Source: Pseudomonas hormoni (lineage in GTDB: Bacteria; Pseudomonadota; Gammaproteobacteria; Pseudomonadales; Pseudomonadaceae). Taken from it: a stretch of 64,000 nt of DNA. Location of the stretch: the NCBI RefSeq assembly GCF_018502625.1, contig NZ_CP075566.1, positions 3,210,001 through 3,274,000 of the forward strand. Direction: 5' to 3'. Of this stretch, positions 33,502 through 41,295 are shown in pieces. Both the position numbers and the translations under genes were made by a program. The notes under the pieces were generated by a model. That model was given only the letters and a program-made list of their open reading frames with translations. It had not been told where the DNA came from and ran no database searches. Positions within the stretch are counted from its first letter, which is position 1; each line of letters begins with the position of its first letter.

Positions 33502-33566
33502 CCGTCCGCTCCGGGTCGATTGCAGTCCCTCGCGACTGGCAGCAATCGGCCAAGAGCGGACGGACG
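33502..33566. repeat. Dispersed intergenic repeat, copy 3 (best preserved)
   Basis: The element is an imperfect palindrome. The outer arms are CGTCCGCTC / GAGCGGACG, the inner arms GGTCGATTGCAG / GCAGCAATCGGCC, and the centre is TCCCTCGCGACTG. It lies between two convergent genes. Related copies are at 16003, 17625 and 33999, and half-copies at 28905-28930, 32465-32480 and 34165-34190. Confidence 0.7.
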
Positions 33567-33631
33567 TCCCCGCTAGTAAGCCCGTACTTTGGAAGATATT
33601 TTTCTGGTAGATGTCAGGCTTTTTCACCAAC

Positions 33632-33931
33632 TCACAGCAGTTTGTCCTTCAGCAGCTGCTTGATCAGTCGTTCCGTCTCACACATTTCACCGAGAAATTC
33701 CTGATCATAATGACTGGTGGTTTCCAGGTAGCCTCGCGTGCAGTTCAAGAGCCCCCTCAAGCTCACCTCCAGTTTTTGTTTTGAGCCAGTACCGATTAGC
33801 GCCAAGCTTGCCTCGTACCGCTTTAAGTAATCAGCTACGACGACTTCATCAGACGCGATGCATTTGTCTCGAATTGCAGCGATGGTTTTTTCGATTTGCT
33901 TGTTCACATTCCGCAAGCTGTCTGAAAGCAC
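33632..33931 (-). CDS. Hypothetical protein (GTG start)
   Basis: The 99-residue helical protein starts with GTG at 33931, preceded by GGGAG at 6-7 bp. Sequence landmarks are LSDSLRNVNKQIEKTIAAIR, VVADYLKRYEASLALIGTG and a C-terminal ETERLIKQLLKDKLL, all predicted helices. A single small helical bundle is likely. It has no recognised family and is flanked on both sides by copies of the dispersed repeat. Confidence 0.6.
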   Translation of the reverse strand: MLSDSLRNVNKQIEKTIAAIRDKCIASDEVVVADYLKRYEASLALIGTGSKQKLEVSLRGLLNCTRGYLETTSHYDQEFLGEMCETERLIKQLLKDKLL

Positions 33932-33998
33932 CTTTTACTCCCGCTACTATTTACCGAATGGTCCCTGGATTTTATAGACACAAATGAACGACAGCTAT

Positions 33999-34043
33999 GG
34001 GGTCGATAGCAGCCCTTCATGAGGGCAGCAATCGGCCAGTTAC
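33999..34043. repeat. Dispersed intergenic repeat, copy 4
   Basis: GGGGTCGATAGCAGCCC, a TTCATGA centre and GGGCAGCAATCGGCC form a near-perfect inverted repeat of about 15 bp per arm. It has the same design as copy 3 at 33502-33566. Confidence 0.7.
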
Positions 34044-34214
34044 AGCAGTTCATTACAGCGACTGAAAACAAGTATCGGAACCGGCGAGGGGAATTACCCT
34101 TTATTGAAAGCCGTAAAGTTGCCATTCATTCCAGCAGTCCTCGGCAATTAAATCCCGGTAACCAATGAGGGCTATCGACCAAGAGCATTCAACACCTGGC
34201 CTTTGAAATGACTG

Positions 34215-35069
34215 TTAAACCCTGCGCGTGGAGCAATACTCCACAATGAACTGAGTGACCGCTGCCACAATCGCCTGATCCGCTTCGGGTGAGGTAAACA
34301 ACCGACATTGCGCATCGGGCAACTCCGGTAACCCTTGTTCCACCCCAAGCACCGCCAGCCCTTGCCTCAACTGACTGAGTGGCATGGGCGCTACCGCGAA
34401 GCCTGCAAGCGCAGCCGACCGCAACCCGGCCGTGCTGCTGCATAACATTGCCGTGCGTTGGGCGATGCCCGCCTCAGCCAGTCTCTTCAGCGCTACTTCG
34501 CGATAGGGGCACGGCTCGGGGAAGAGAGCCAGCGGCAACGGCGTCGGTAATGGGGTGACGGGTTGTGCCGACCAGGCCCACACCAGCGGTTCTTGCCAAA
34601 GCAATAGCCCCGCTTCGCTGGTTTCGCACAGCGAACCGATGACTAACTCCAGATGCCCTTGCTTCATCAGCGCCAATAACGTTCCAGGAATGCTCACTTG
34701 CACGTCGATCTCCATCCCGGGGTACTGCGCCGCGAAATCCTGAAAAGCGCGCAGTAGTCGAGACTCGACAAAGTCCTCGGACACCCCGATCCGCAGCCGC
34801 CCGTGAAACGGCGTACGCGTCAGCTCTGCCCAGGCATCACGGTTCAGCACAAGGATCGTGCGCGCATAAGAGAGCAAGCGCTCGCCATCGGGCGTCAGTT
34901 GCTGGGAGCGGGTGGTACGCGTCAACAGCGGTTTACCAATCTGTTCTTCCAGTCGCCGCACATGGCCGCTGACCGCAGACTGAGTCAGGTGCAGCTTCTG
35001 GGCTGCACGGCTGAAGCCTTCTTCATCGACGACAGTGACAAATGTTTTGAGTAGCAGCGCATCGAACAT
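34215..35069 (-). CDS. LysR family transcriptional regulator, divergent from azoR
   Basis: The 284-residue LysR protein starts at 35069 (MFDALLLKTFVTVVDEEGFS). The HTH includes RAAQKLHLTQSAVSGHVRRL and the effector domain begins GRLRIGVSEDFVE. It is close to LysR regulators described as linked to redox or azoreductase genes. It is divergent from azoR across 97 bp that contain a perfect 17-bp palindrome (35107-35123), so it probably controls azoR and itself. The coinducer is unknown. No strong ribosome site is present. Confidence 0.9.
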   Translation of the reverse strand: MFDALLLKTFVTVVDEEGFSRAAQKLHLTQSAVSGHVRRLEEQIGKPLLTRTTRSQQLTPDGERLLSYARTILVLNRDAWAELTRTPFHGRLRIGVSEDFVESRLLRAFQDFAAQYPGMEIDVQVSIPGTLLALMKQGHLELVIGSLCETSEAGLLLWQEPLVWAWSAQPVTPLPTPLPLALFPEPCPYREVALKRLAEAGIAQRTAMLCSSTAGLRSAALAGFAVAPMPLSQLRQGLAVLGVEQGLPELPDAQCRLFTSPEADQAIVAAVTQFIVEYCSTRRV

Positions 35070-35106
35070 AGTTTTATTCGTGATCAATCGAGTGTTAATT
35101 TACGAT

Positions 35107-35123
35107 TTATATTTCAAATATAA
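35107..35123. promoter_or_regulatory. Palindromic operator candidate between lysR and azoR
   Basis: TTATATTT-C-AAATATAA is a perfect inverted repeat lying midway between the divergent starts at 35069 and 35167. It satisfies the symmetric T...A layout of LysR binding boxes. The AT-rich core could also include promoter elements. Confidence 0.55.
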
Positions 35124-35166
35124 CTATGTTGCAATGCCTCCCCTACCCCGGCACTCGAGGCGCGCC

Positions 35167-35808
35167 ATGACTACTCTTCTCCATATTGAATGCTCTCCAC
35201 GCAAGCAGCGTTCGGCTTCCCTTGAAGTCGCCCGCAACTTCATTGCGCGTTATCAAGAACACACCCCCGACACCGAAATCATCACGCTCGACCTCTGGAG
35301 CATGGCGTTGCCGGAATTCGATGATCAGGCCATGGAGGCCAAATACGCAGGACTCAATGGCACCGCCCTGACCCCGGCGCAACAGGACGCCTGGAACACA
35401 TTGAAAGATTTGGCTGCGCACCTGCACCGCGCGGATGTACTAGTGATGTCCGTACCGCTTTGGAATTTCAGCATCCCGTACAAACTCAAGCACTTCATCG
35501 ACCTGGTATCGCAGAAAGACATCCTGTTCAGCGTTGACCCGGAACGCGGTCTGGAAGGCATGCTGCACAACAAAATCGCCATCGTGACGTACGCCCGCGG
35601 CCTGGACTTTTCGGCGCAGTCGAGCACGCCGGCGGAGCGCTTCGACTTCCAGAAGCCCTATTTGGAAGCCTGGCTGCAATTCATCGGCGTGAGCGATGTG
35701 CATTCGGTGATTGTGGAGAAAACCATCCTGGGCGAAGACGTTGATCGTGGCGCGCGCAAGGCTGCGACTCAGCAGGCCAGGAGATTGGCGGATGATATTT
35801 GTCGCTGA
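35167..35808 (+). CDS. azoR: FMN-dependent NADH-azoreductase
   Basis: The 213-residue flavodoxin-like enzyme starts MTTLLHIECSPRKQRSASLE (FMN phosphate loop). It has MSVPLWNFSIPYKLKHFIDL (the P.WNF..P..LK..ID motif typical of AzoR/NQO-like enzymes) and TYARGLDFS in the isoalloxazine-binding loop. It reduces azo compounds and quinones with two-electron transfer from NADH, in the cytoplasm, and can protect against quinone or thiol stress. The start at 35167 follows GAGG by 7 bp. It is divergent from a LysR regulator that probably controls it. Confidence 0.92.
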   Translation: MTTLLHIECSPRKQRSASLEVARNFIARYQEHTPDTEIITLDLWSMALPEFDDQAMEAKYAGLNGTALTPAQQDAWNTLKDLAAHLHRADVLVMSVPLWNFSIPYKLKHFIDLVSQKDILFSVDPERGLEGMLHNKIAIVTYARGLDFSAQSSTPAERFDFQKPYLEAWLQFIGVSDVHSVIVEKTILGEDVDRGARKAATQQARRLADDICR

Positions 35809-35909
35809 CGCTTCAGCATCAGGCCCCCAACCGCTACTGCCTGCCTAACCCCATTTGCCTTTCAACATTTGTCCTATCCTTCATCCAACCCACAACGCCG
35901 GTCGCCGCT

Positions 35910-36587
35910 ATGCCCGCCCCCGAATCCACCCTCCTCCAAAGCTGGCACCATAACGCCCGATCCTGGATCGAAGCCATCCGCGCCGGCACCATAGAAAGCC
36001 GCCACATGGTCACTGACCAGGCGATCCTGCTGGCGGTGCTGGGTCGTCAGCCCGAACGCGTGCTCGACCTGGGCTGCGGCGAGGGCTGGCTGTTGCGTGC
36101 GCTGACTGAACGGTCCATCGAGGCGATCGGCGTGGATGGCGATGCGACGCTGGTCGAAGCGGCTCGGGCGACGGGAACTTCTGTGGTGCATTTGGCGAGT
36201 TACAAAGCGTTGGTGGAGGCGAAAGTCGCTATCGGTCGTGACTACAACCTGATCTGCGCCAACTTCGCCTTGCTGCACCAGGACATCATCCCTCTGCTCG
36301 CCGCCATGAACACCCTGCTCGCCCCTGACGGTGCGCTGGCGATCCAGACACTGCATCCGTGGACCGCAGCGGCGGGTGATTATCAGGATGGCTGGCGCAC
36401 AGAGACCTTTGCCGGGTTCAAGGGACAGTGGCAACCCATGCCGTGGTACTTCCGCACCTTGTCCAGCTGGCTCAATGCTTTGGACATGGCCGGTTTTCGG
36501 CTGACCGGCCTGCAAGAACCGCAGCACCCACAAAGTCCCGTGCCGCAGTCGTTGCTATTGATAGCCGAGCCTGTACGCCGAGGGTAA
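35910..36587 (+). CDS. SAM-dependent methyltransferase (class I)
   Basis: The 225-residue protein has the motif I ERVLDLGCGEGWLLRAL, motif II region AIGVDGDATLVEAARATG, and LICANFALLHQDIIPLLAAM (motif IV equivalent). This places it in the UbiE/COQ5-like Methyltransf_11 superfamily. The N-terminus MPAPESTLLQSWHHNARSWI and the C-terminal PMPWYFRTLSSWLNALDMAG suggest a small-molecule methyltransferase. The substrate is unknown. It follows azoR by 101 bp and is convergent with the TetR gene. Confidence 0.88.
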   Translation: MPAPESTLLQSWHHNARSWIEAIRAGTIESRHMVTDQAILLAVLGRQPERVLDLGCGEGWLLRALTERSIEAIGVDGDATLVEAARATGTSVVHLASYKALVEAKVAIGRDYNLICANFALLHQDIIPLLAAMNTLLAPDGALAIQTLHPWTAAAGDYQDGWRTETFAGFKGQWQPMPWYFRTLSSWLNALDMAGFRLTGLQEPQHPQSPVPQSLLLIAEPVRRG

Positions 36588-36603
36588 GCGATGGCGCCCG
36601 GAC

Positions 36604-37281
36604 TCACCTTCGCTTCTGCCGAGCCTGTTCCTCCTCCGCCAACGCCTGACGAACCAGCACCCTCGCCGCCCAGGCGGCGGTGTCGAGTGATTCTTCAATG
36701 CTCGCGCCACTGATATCGCGCACGGCGATCAACGCCTCGGTGCCGATGACGATCGACAGCGCCTGCTTCAGGCGTTTGCGCGCCCGGGGAGTGAGCACGT
36801 CCTTCAGCGAGTCGACGATCGGCTCGATGTAACTCATGCGCCGGCCCGGCCGCAGGGGCTCGTGGGTCTCACTTTCCAGCCACACCGACATGAACGAACG
36901 TTCCATCACGTGCAGGCCGATCTCGTCGTCGATCAAGAGTTTGTTCAACGCGTTCGCGGCCAGGCCAATGCCCTTTACCGGATCGTCTCCCGGCCGCCAG
37001 AAACTTTCCAACGGCTTCATTTCGCGATCGGCGGCCATCTCGCTGATCAACGCCTCGGTCGAGGGAAAGTAGCGATACGCCGTGGCGCGCGAGACCAGCG
37101 CGCGTTCGGCCACTTGCGCAACCGTCGGGTGATGACCCTCGTCGCGCAAGGCGATGGCGGCATCGATCAGCGCCTGGCGCGTTCGCAGCTTCTGGTTGGC
37201 GCGGCCTGGCGGATCGCCGTCTGGGTGTGACGGGCTTGACTTCGGGATCGGCATGGAGTAATTGAGACTCTGTCTTGTCAT
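36604..37281 (-). CDS. TetR family transcriptional regulator
   Basis: This TetR-type regulator of about 225 residues has the HTH LRTRQALIDAAIALRDEG then PTVAQVAERALVSRATAYRY and a long helical effector domain (ALNKLLIDDEIGLHVMERSF). The start is uncertain. ATGs at 37281 and 37254 are both possible, and a perfect palindrome (37280-37296) overlaps the upper one, so 37254 is plausible if that palindrome is the operator. It is convergent with the methyltransferase gene and divergent from a cytochrome-oxidase-like gene that may be its target. Confidence 0.82.
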   Translation of the reverse strand: MTRQSLNYSMPIPKSSPSHPDGDPPGRANQKLRTRQALIDAAIALRDEGHHPTVAQVAERALVSRATAYRYFPSTEALISEMAADREMKPLESFWRPGDDPVKGIGLAANALNKLLIDDEIGLHVMERSFMSVWLESETHEPLRPGRRMSYIEPIVDSLKDVLTPRARKRLKQALSIVIGTEALIAVRDISGASIEESLDTAAWAARVLVRQALAEEEQARQKRR

Positions 37282-37296
37282 GAGACCTAGTCTCAT
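37280..37296. promoter_or_regulatory. Palindromic operator candidate for the TetR regulator
   Basis: ATGAGAC-CTA-GTCTCAT is a perfect 7-bp inverted repeat with a 3-bp spacer, between the tetR start and the divergent membrane-protein gene. A further GAGACTCTGTCT-like half-site lies immediately to the left (37264-37276). Size and symmetry fit TetR-family autoregulatory operators. Confidence 0.6.
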
Positions 37297-37371
37297 AATA
37301 GACATGCAACCACCCACCTACAAGTCTGTTTCTGCAACTGAGCGCGCCTCAGGGCGCATGAGGTGAATGCC

Positions 37372-37797
37372 ATGAATCACAACCCCCGTTCGCGGACCTG
37401 GTTTCGGCTCGCGGCCCTCTACTTTGCCATTGGCGTGGTGCTGGGCGTGGCGATGGGCGCTTCCGGCGACCACTCGCTGTTCGCGGTACATGCCCATGTC
37501 AATCTGTTGGGATGGGTGTCGATGGCCCTGTTCGGAATCATCGGCACCGCGCACCCGTCAATCACCGAAGGGCGCGTTGCGGCAGCCCAGTTCTGGACGT
37601 ACAACGTTGGCGTCCCGGTGATGCTCGGCGCACTGACGCTGCGCCTCAAGGGCTTCGCGTCAGTCGAACCGTTGATTGCCGTCGCGTCCGTCCTGATAGG
37701 CTGCAGTGTGCTGCTGTTTGCGTGGCTGGTGTTCTCGCGCATCGGTGTCACGGCTGAGCGCTTGAGCAGCGCGACAGGTGAATCGCGCCTGTCATAA
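37372..37797 (+). CDS. Cytochrome-oxidase subunit I-like four-helix membrane protein
   Basis: The 141-residue inner-membrane protein has four hydrophobic helices. Helix 1 (WFRLAALYFAIGVVLGVAMG) and helix 2 (HAHVNLLGWVSMALFGIIGT) carry His residues (FAVHAHVNLLGW), as in the first helices of heme-copper oxidases. It is far shorter than a real oxidase subunit I (about 450 residues) and lacks the copper ligands, so it is a stand-alone relative that might bind heme. The start at 37372 follows AGGTG. It is divergent from the TetR gene across a palindrome. Confidence 0.75.
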   Translation: MNHNPRSRTWFRLAALYFAIGVVLGVAMGASGDHSLFAVHAHVNLLGWVSMALFGIIGTAHPSITEGRVAAAQFWTYNVGVPVMLGALTLRLKGFASVEPLIAVASVLIGCSVLLFAWLVFSRIGVTAERLSSATGESRLS

Positions 37798-37905
37798 CGC
37801 GGATAACGAGTAGCCGTTTTCGGGCAGCGTATCGGTGCGGGGAGATTTGCCTCGAATCGGTTCCTGCCCTTCTCACCTCACAGCTATTGGCCAAAACCAG
37901 CCCTG

Positions 37906-38007
37906 TCAAAGTGCCGCAAAACTGAACCCATACATCACGCCAAGGACGACCGCGACCCATATAAAACACAGGCATAGGTACATGACGAAAAACGGGTTTA
38001 CAGACAT
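37906..38007 (-). CDS. Candidate single-pass small membrane protein
   Basis: The 33-codon minus-strand frame encodes MSVNPFFVMYLCLCFIWVAV followed by VLGVMYGFSFAAL, which is almost entirely one hydrophobic helix with aromatic ends. It lies in the 276-bp gap between two larger genes, in the same direction as the KaiC/kinase operon and downstream of it. The lack of a clear Shine-Dalgarno sequence (TTGCGATCTGGCC before the ATG) keeps confidence low. Overlapping frames on both strands show no family features. Confidence 0.35.
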   Translation of the reverse strand: MSVNPFFVMYLCLCFIWVAVVLGVMYGFSFAAL

Positions 38008-38073
38008 GGCCAGATCGCAAGGCTTGAGTGAACGCTCGATGAGCGCAGATCCTGAGGCTGGGGTAACCGGGGC

Positions 38074-39135
38074 TCAATCTGCACGATACGTGTTGCCCCT
38101 GGTCTTTTCCGGATAGCCCACCAACGGTAGCGTCACCACAAACTCGCTGCCTTTGCCGTAACCCTCGCTCATGCCTGTCACGGTGCCGCCGTGGGCTTCA
38201 ACCAACTCGCGCACCACCGTCAGACCAATGCCAAGGCCTGCGCCGTTAAAACCGACGGCATGGTTATCCTGCACAAAAGGTTCGAAGATAAACGGCAGCG
38301 CGTTGGCGGAGATACCGATGCCGTTATCACTGATGCTCATTTGTAGAAAGTTGTCGTCGGCGGTGACCGAAAGTCGGACCGTACCGCCCGCCGGCGTGTA
38401 TTTGCTCGCATTGCCCAGCAGGTTGCCAAGAATCTGCGCGAGTCGTATGGGGTCTCCGTTGACCGCCAGCTCACCTTCGGTCAATTCAGACATGAAGTTC
38501 AGGTGCTGAGCGATCATCACCGGGCTGCACACACTGATGGCCTCCTGGATGATCTGCGCCATGTCGACGATGCTGCGGTCGAGACGCAGCTTGCCGGTGC
38601 TGACGCGGGAGACGTCGAGCAGGTCATCCACCAGCCGCGAGATGTGTTTTACCTGCCCTTCGATCAGCGCCTGCATGCGCGGCAACTCTTCACTCGGCAC
38701 ACGCACCAGCCGGCCCGCAATCATGCTGATCGGCGCCAACGGGTTGCGCAATTCGTGGGCCACCTGGCTCAAAATATTTCGTTGTTGTAGCAGGCTCTTT
38801 TCGGCCGAGGCCTGCAAGTGTTGCGCACTGAGGACGGCCAGCACCAATTGTTCGTTGGCCTCGCGCATCTCCAGATAACGCTGGTGCTCCTCGGCTGAAC
38901 GCCGGGGCAGTTCCGCTTCCGACTGCGCCGATAGAATCGCCAGGACCAATTGCTGATTGGCCTCGATCAGTTGCTCGACTTGTGCACTGTCGACGAGCTG
39001 CGCATTGGCCTCGTTCAGTTGCTTGTTCAACGCCGCCAGTACCGCGCGCGCCTCGACCGTTTTCTGGCCAAGCAGGAACAGTTCACGAGCAGCGGAAGCT
39101 ACCGCTGGTTCGTTCTTGCCGTTGGCCTCATCCAT
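38074..39135 (-). CDS. Sensor histidine kinase with N-terminal coiled coil
   Basis: The 353-residue cytoplasmic kinase begins with about 120 residues of coiled coil (ARAVLAALNKQLNEANAQLV, repeated NEQLVLAVLSAQ-like heptads). A HisKA dimerisation domain follows with the phosphoacceptor in SQVAHELRNPLAPISMIAGR. The HATPase has N-box LLGNASKYTPAGG, G1 ISDNGIGISANAL and G2 GFNGAGLGIGLTVV. No membrane segment or obvious sensor is present, so its input may come through the KaiC-like partner 9 bp upstream. No response regulator lies next to it. Confidence 0.9.
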   Translation of the reverse strand: MDEANGKNEPAVASAARELFLLGQKTVEARAVLAALNKQLNEANAQLVDSAQVEQLIEANQQLVLAILSAQSEAELPRRSAEEHQRYLEMREANEQLVLAVLSAQHLQASAEKSLLQQRNILSQVAHELRNPLAPISMIAGRLVRVPSEELPRMQALIEGQVKHISRLVDDLLDVSRVSTGKLRLDRSIVDMAQIIQEAISVCSPVMIAQHLNFMSELTEGELAVNGDPIRLAQILGNLLGNASKYTPAGGTVRLSVTADDNFLQMSISDNGIGISANALPFIFEPFVQDNHAVGFNGAGLGIGLTVVRELVEAHGGTVTGMSEGYGKGSEFVVTLPLVGYPEKTRGNTYRAD

Positions 39136-39144
39136 GTTGGTTGC

Positions 39145-40605
39145 TCATCCGTCGTCTTTGATCAGCCGGTGACGCGTAGGACGGCCCCCGAGCAGCCCCT
39201 CCTGATCAGGCAGCGTTTCACCGATGTGCATGCCGTTATCGTCGATGTGGTACTGACGTAACTCATCTGAATGTGCGCTGGCCCGTATCTTGACCACGGC
39301 CATGATGCGCAGCAAGCGACTCTGCACTTCAATATAGCGCTGGACAATGATTGCGTCGGTGAGAAATGCCGTGCCGTAAGGGCTGAAGCGTAGGTCGGTG
39401 TAGCGGTCCTCCAGCTCCGAAGTCATCAATACACTGACGCCGACGCTGGTGAGGGCGGTGACCATGCGCGACAGCGACTCGCGAAAGTCTTCGCGGAAGG
39501 TTGGCGCCAGCGCCAGTTCGAAGCCCGACAGAGAGTCGATCACCACGCGGGTAGCTTTCAGTCGGCTGATCTCGCTCAACAGCAGATGCACGATCTCGTC
39601 GATGGACAGGTCCGGGGCGCGGCTATCCACCAGGGCGACCTGCCCGCTCTGGATCAGGTTGGCGAGGGTGGCGTTCTGGGAATGATTGGGGCGTTGCTCG
39701 AACACCGCGATCACGCCGGTTTCACCGTTGCGCGCACCTTCGGCGAGGAAGGTCGAGGCCAGAATGCTTTTGCCCGAGCCCGACGGCCCGGCCACCAGCA
39801 AGGAATAACCCCGAGGCAGGCCGCCACCCAGCATCTCGTCGAGCTCTGGTACGCCCATTTTCAGGCGTTTGATCGGGAACTCCAGCGGCGCTTCATCCGG
39901 TTTGAAAGCGGCCGGCGCAAACACCTTGATGCCAGAGGTGGCAATACGGAAAGTGTGCAGCCCCGGCAGTGTCGGTTGGCCGCGCATCTTCATGATTTCC
40001 ATCTTGCGCACCATAGAGTTGCGCTGGACGCTCTGGCGCAGCCAAATCAGGCCATCGGCCACGGTGAAAATCGGGTTGGTGTCGGTTTCGGTGAAGTATT
40101 CGCCAATCAGGAAGGTCGTCGCCTGCCAGGTGGTCATCAACATGCCCAGTTGCTGTACGAACTGCGGCAGGTTGTTGTTGGGGTTGTCCTGGGTCTGGCT
40201 GGCCAGCACCACGGAACGGAACGAGTCGACGAACACCAGCGACGGGGAATGCGCCTCGACCTCGCTGACGATGCGCCGCAGCACCTCGTCCAGATTCCCG
40301 GCCAGGGTGTCGGCGGCCAGGTTGACGTAGTGGATCGAGTGGTTGATCGCTTCGCTGTCGAAAAAGTCGAATTGCTGCTGGTAACGCAGCATCTTCAGCG
40401 GCGGCTCGCCGAGCACGGTAAAGAACAGGGCCGGACGCTCGGGCGTCGCGAGGGCGAACATCATCTGGTGTGCCAGAGTGGTCTTGCCGCAGCCTGGAGG
40501 GCCAGCGATCAGGTTGAACGAAAACTCCGGCAAACCTCCGCCCAGCACCTCGTCCAGTCCTGGCACGCCGGTGGCCAGGCGGTTGATAGTCACTTTGGTG
40601 CTCAT
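39145..40605 (-). CDS. KaiC-like double RecA-type ATPase
   Basis: The 486-residue protein starts at 40605 (MSTKVTINRLATGVPGLDEV; GGAAAA upstream) and has two KaiC domains. Walker A1 is in LIAGPPGCGKTTLAHQ and Walker B1 is PSLVFVDSF. Walker A2 is in LVAGPSGSGKSILAS, and a second Walker B reads TRVVIDSLSG. Two GVPGLDEVLGGGLP-type motifs begin each half. Non-cyanobacterial KaiC proteins often pair with a histidine kinase for stress signalling, as here. The start overlaps the upstream small gene by 4 bp (ATGA). A circadian role is not implied. Confidence 0.9.
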   Translation of the reverse strand: MSTKVTINRLATGVPGLDEVLGGGLPEFSFNLIAGPPGCGKTTLAHQMMFALATPERPALFFTVLGEPPLKMLRYQQQFDFFDSEAINHSIHYVNLAADTLAGNLDEVLRRIVSEVEAHSPSLVFVDSFRSVVLASQTQDNPNNNLPQFVQQLGMLMTTWQATTFLIGEYFTETDTNPIFTVADGLIWLRQSVQRNSMVRKMEIMKMRGQPTLPGLHTFRIATSGIKVFAPAAFKPDEAPLEFPIKRLKMGVPELDEMLGGGLPRGYSLLVAGPSGSGKSILASTFLAEGARNGETGVIAVFEQRPNHSQNATLANLIQSGQVALVDSRAPDLSIDEIVHLLLSEISRLKATRVVIDSLSGFELALAPTFREDFRESLSRMVTALTSVGVSVLMTSELEDRYTDLRFSPYGTAFLTDAIIVQRYIEVQSRLLRIMAVVKIRASAHSDELRQYHIDDNGMHIGETLPDQEGLLGGRPTRHRLIKDDG

Positions 40606-41036
40606 GGCGAATTTTCCTGCGAAAGGGTGTCGCTCAAAGAAGGTTCCCACACGCCACGAAGCAAACGTGCGGTGAGCGAGGGCCCGATCAGCGTGGTCAG
40701 CAGCTCGTAATAGGTCATCAGCAATGCCTCACCGAAAAACCACGCATCGGCTTCGCTTTGCGCAATGAGCGCGGAGTTGAGGGCAGTCGGATCAGGGGAG
40801 GCCTGCACACTGTCGCAGATACCGGCCAGACGCGGATGTTGGGAGGCGCACAGATGAAGGCTGCGGCGATAAAGCGCGGCAGCCCCTTGCTGGCCAATGA
40901 TGGGTGTGAGGGCGGCGTCCATATCCTGCAAGGTTGAAACAATCGCCTGGGCGATCCTTGCAGTGTCAGCGTCGGGGCCAACACGGTGCGCCAGAGAAGC
41001 TACGATCTGGCGGCTCTCTTCGCTTAGCGCGGACAT
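40602..41036 (-). CDS. Hypothetical protein, first gene of the KaiC/kinase operon
   Basis: The 144-residue all-helical protein (IVASLAHRVGPDADTARIAQ, ALLMTYYELLTTLIGPSLTA) has no membrane span or known motif that I can name. Its size and position resemble globin-fold or helical sensor proteins that accompany kinases. A globin-like assignment is speculative, although WFFGEALLMTYYELL and the His of SLHLCASQH could be heme-related. Translation is coupled to the KaiC gene (ATGA). Confidence 0.75.
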   Translation of the reverse strand: MSALSEESRQIVASLAHRVGPDADTARIAQAIVSTLQDMDAALTPIIGQQGAAALYRRSLHLCASQHPRLAGICDSVQASPDPTALNSALIAQSEADAWFFGEALLMTYYELLTTLIGPSLTARLLRGVWEPSLSDTLSQENSP

Positions 41037-41145
41037 GGCAAACTGATATCTGATGGATTGATATTGATACTACACCCTCTGGCGAGTCGCCGAGACTTAA
41101 TTGGGCGCAGCCCTGAAAACTACTGTCATGAAGGGTGACAAATGA

Positions 41146-41268
41146 GTGCTGTTCCTGGCGCTGTTGCCTCAGTTCACCGACGCTGCGGCGGCCTGGCCGG
41201 TGCCGGCGCAGAGGGTTGCGCTGGAGGCTCATCCACACAGTCTGTTCATCGAGCAGATGCGGGGTTAA
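41146..41268 (+). pseudogene. LysE/RhtB family exporter remnant
   Basis: A short frame reads VLFLALLPQFTDAAAAWPVP, which matches the FLALLPQF.....AWP segment of LysE/RhtB amino-acid exporters. It then continues SLFIEQMRG to a stop at 41268. Only about 40 of about 205 residues remain and there is no start, so this is debris from a deletion. It lies between the KaiC operon and ohrR. Confidence 0.5.
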
Positions 41269-41295
41269 CCACTCTCTAACCTAACCTGCGCCCTC

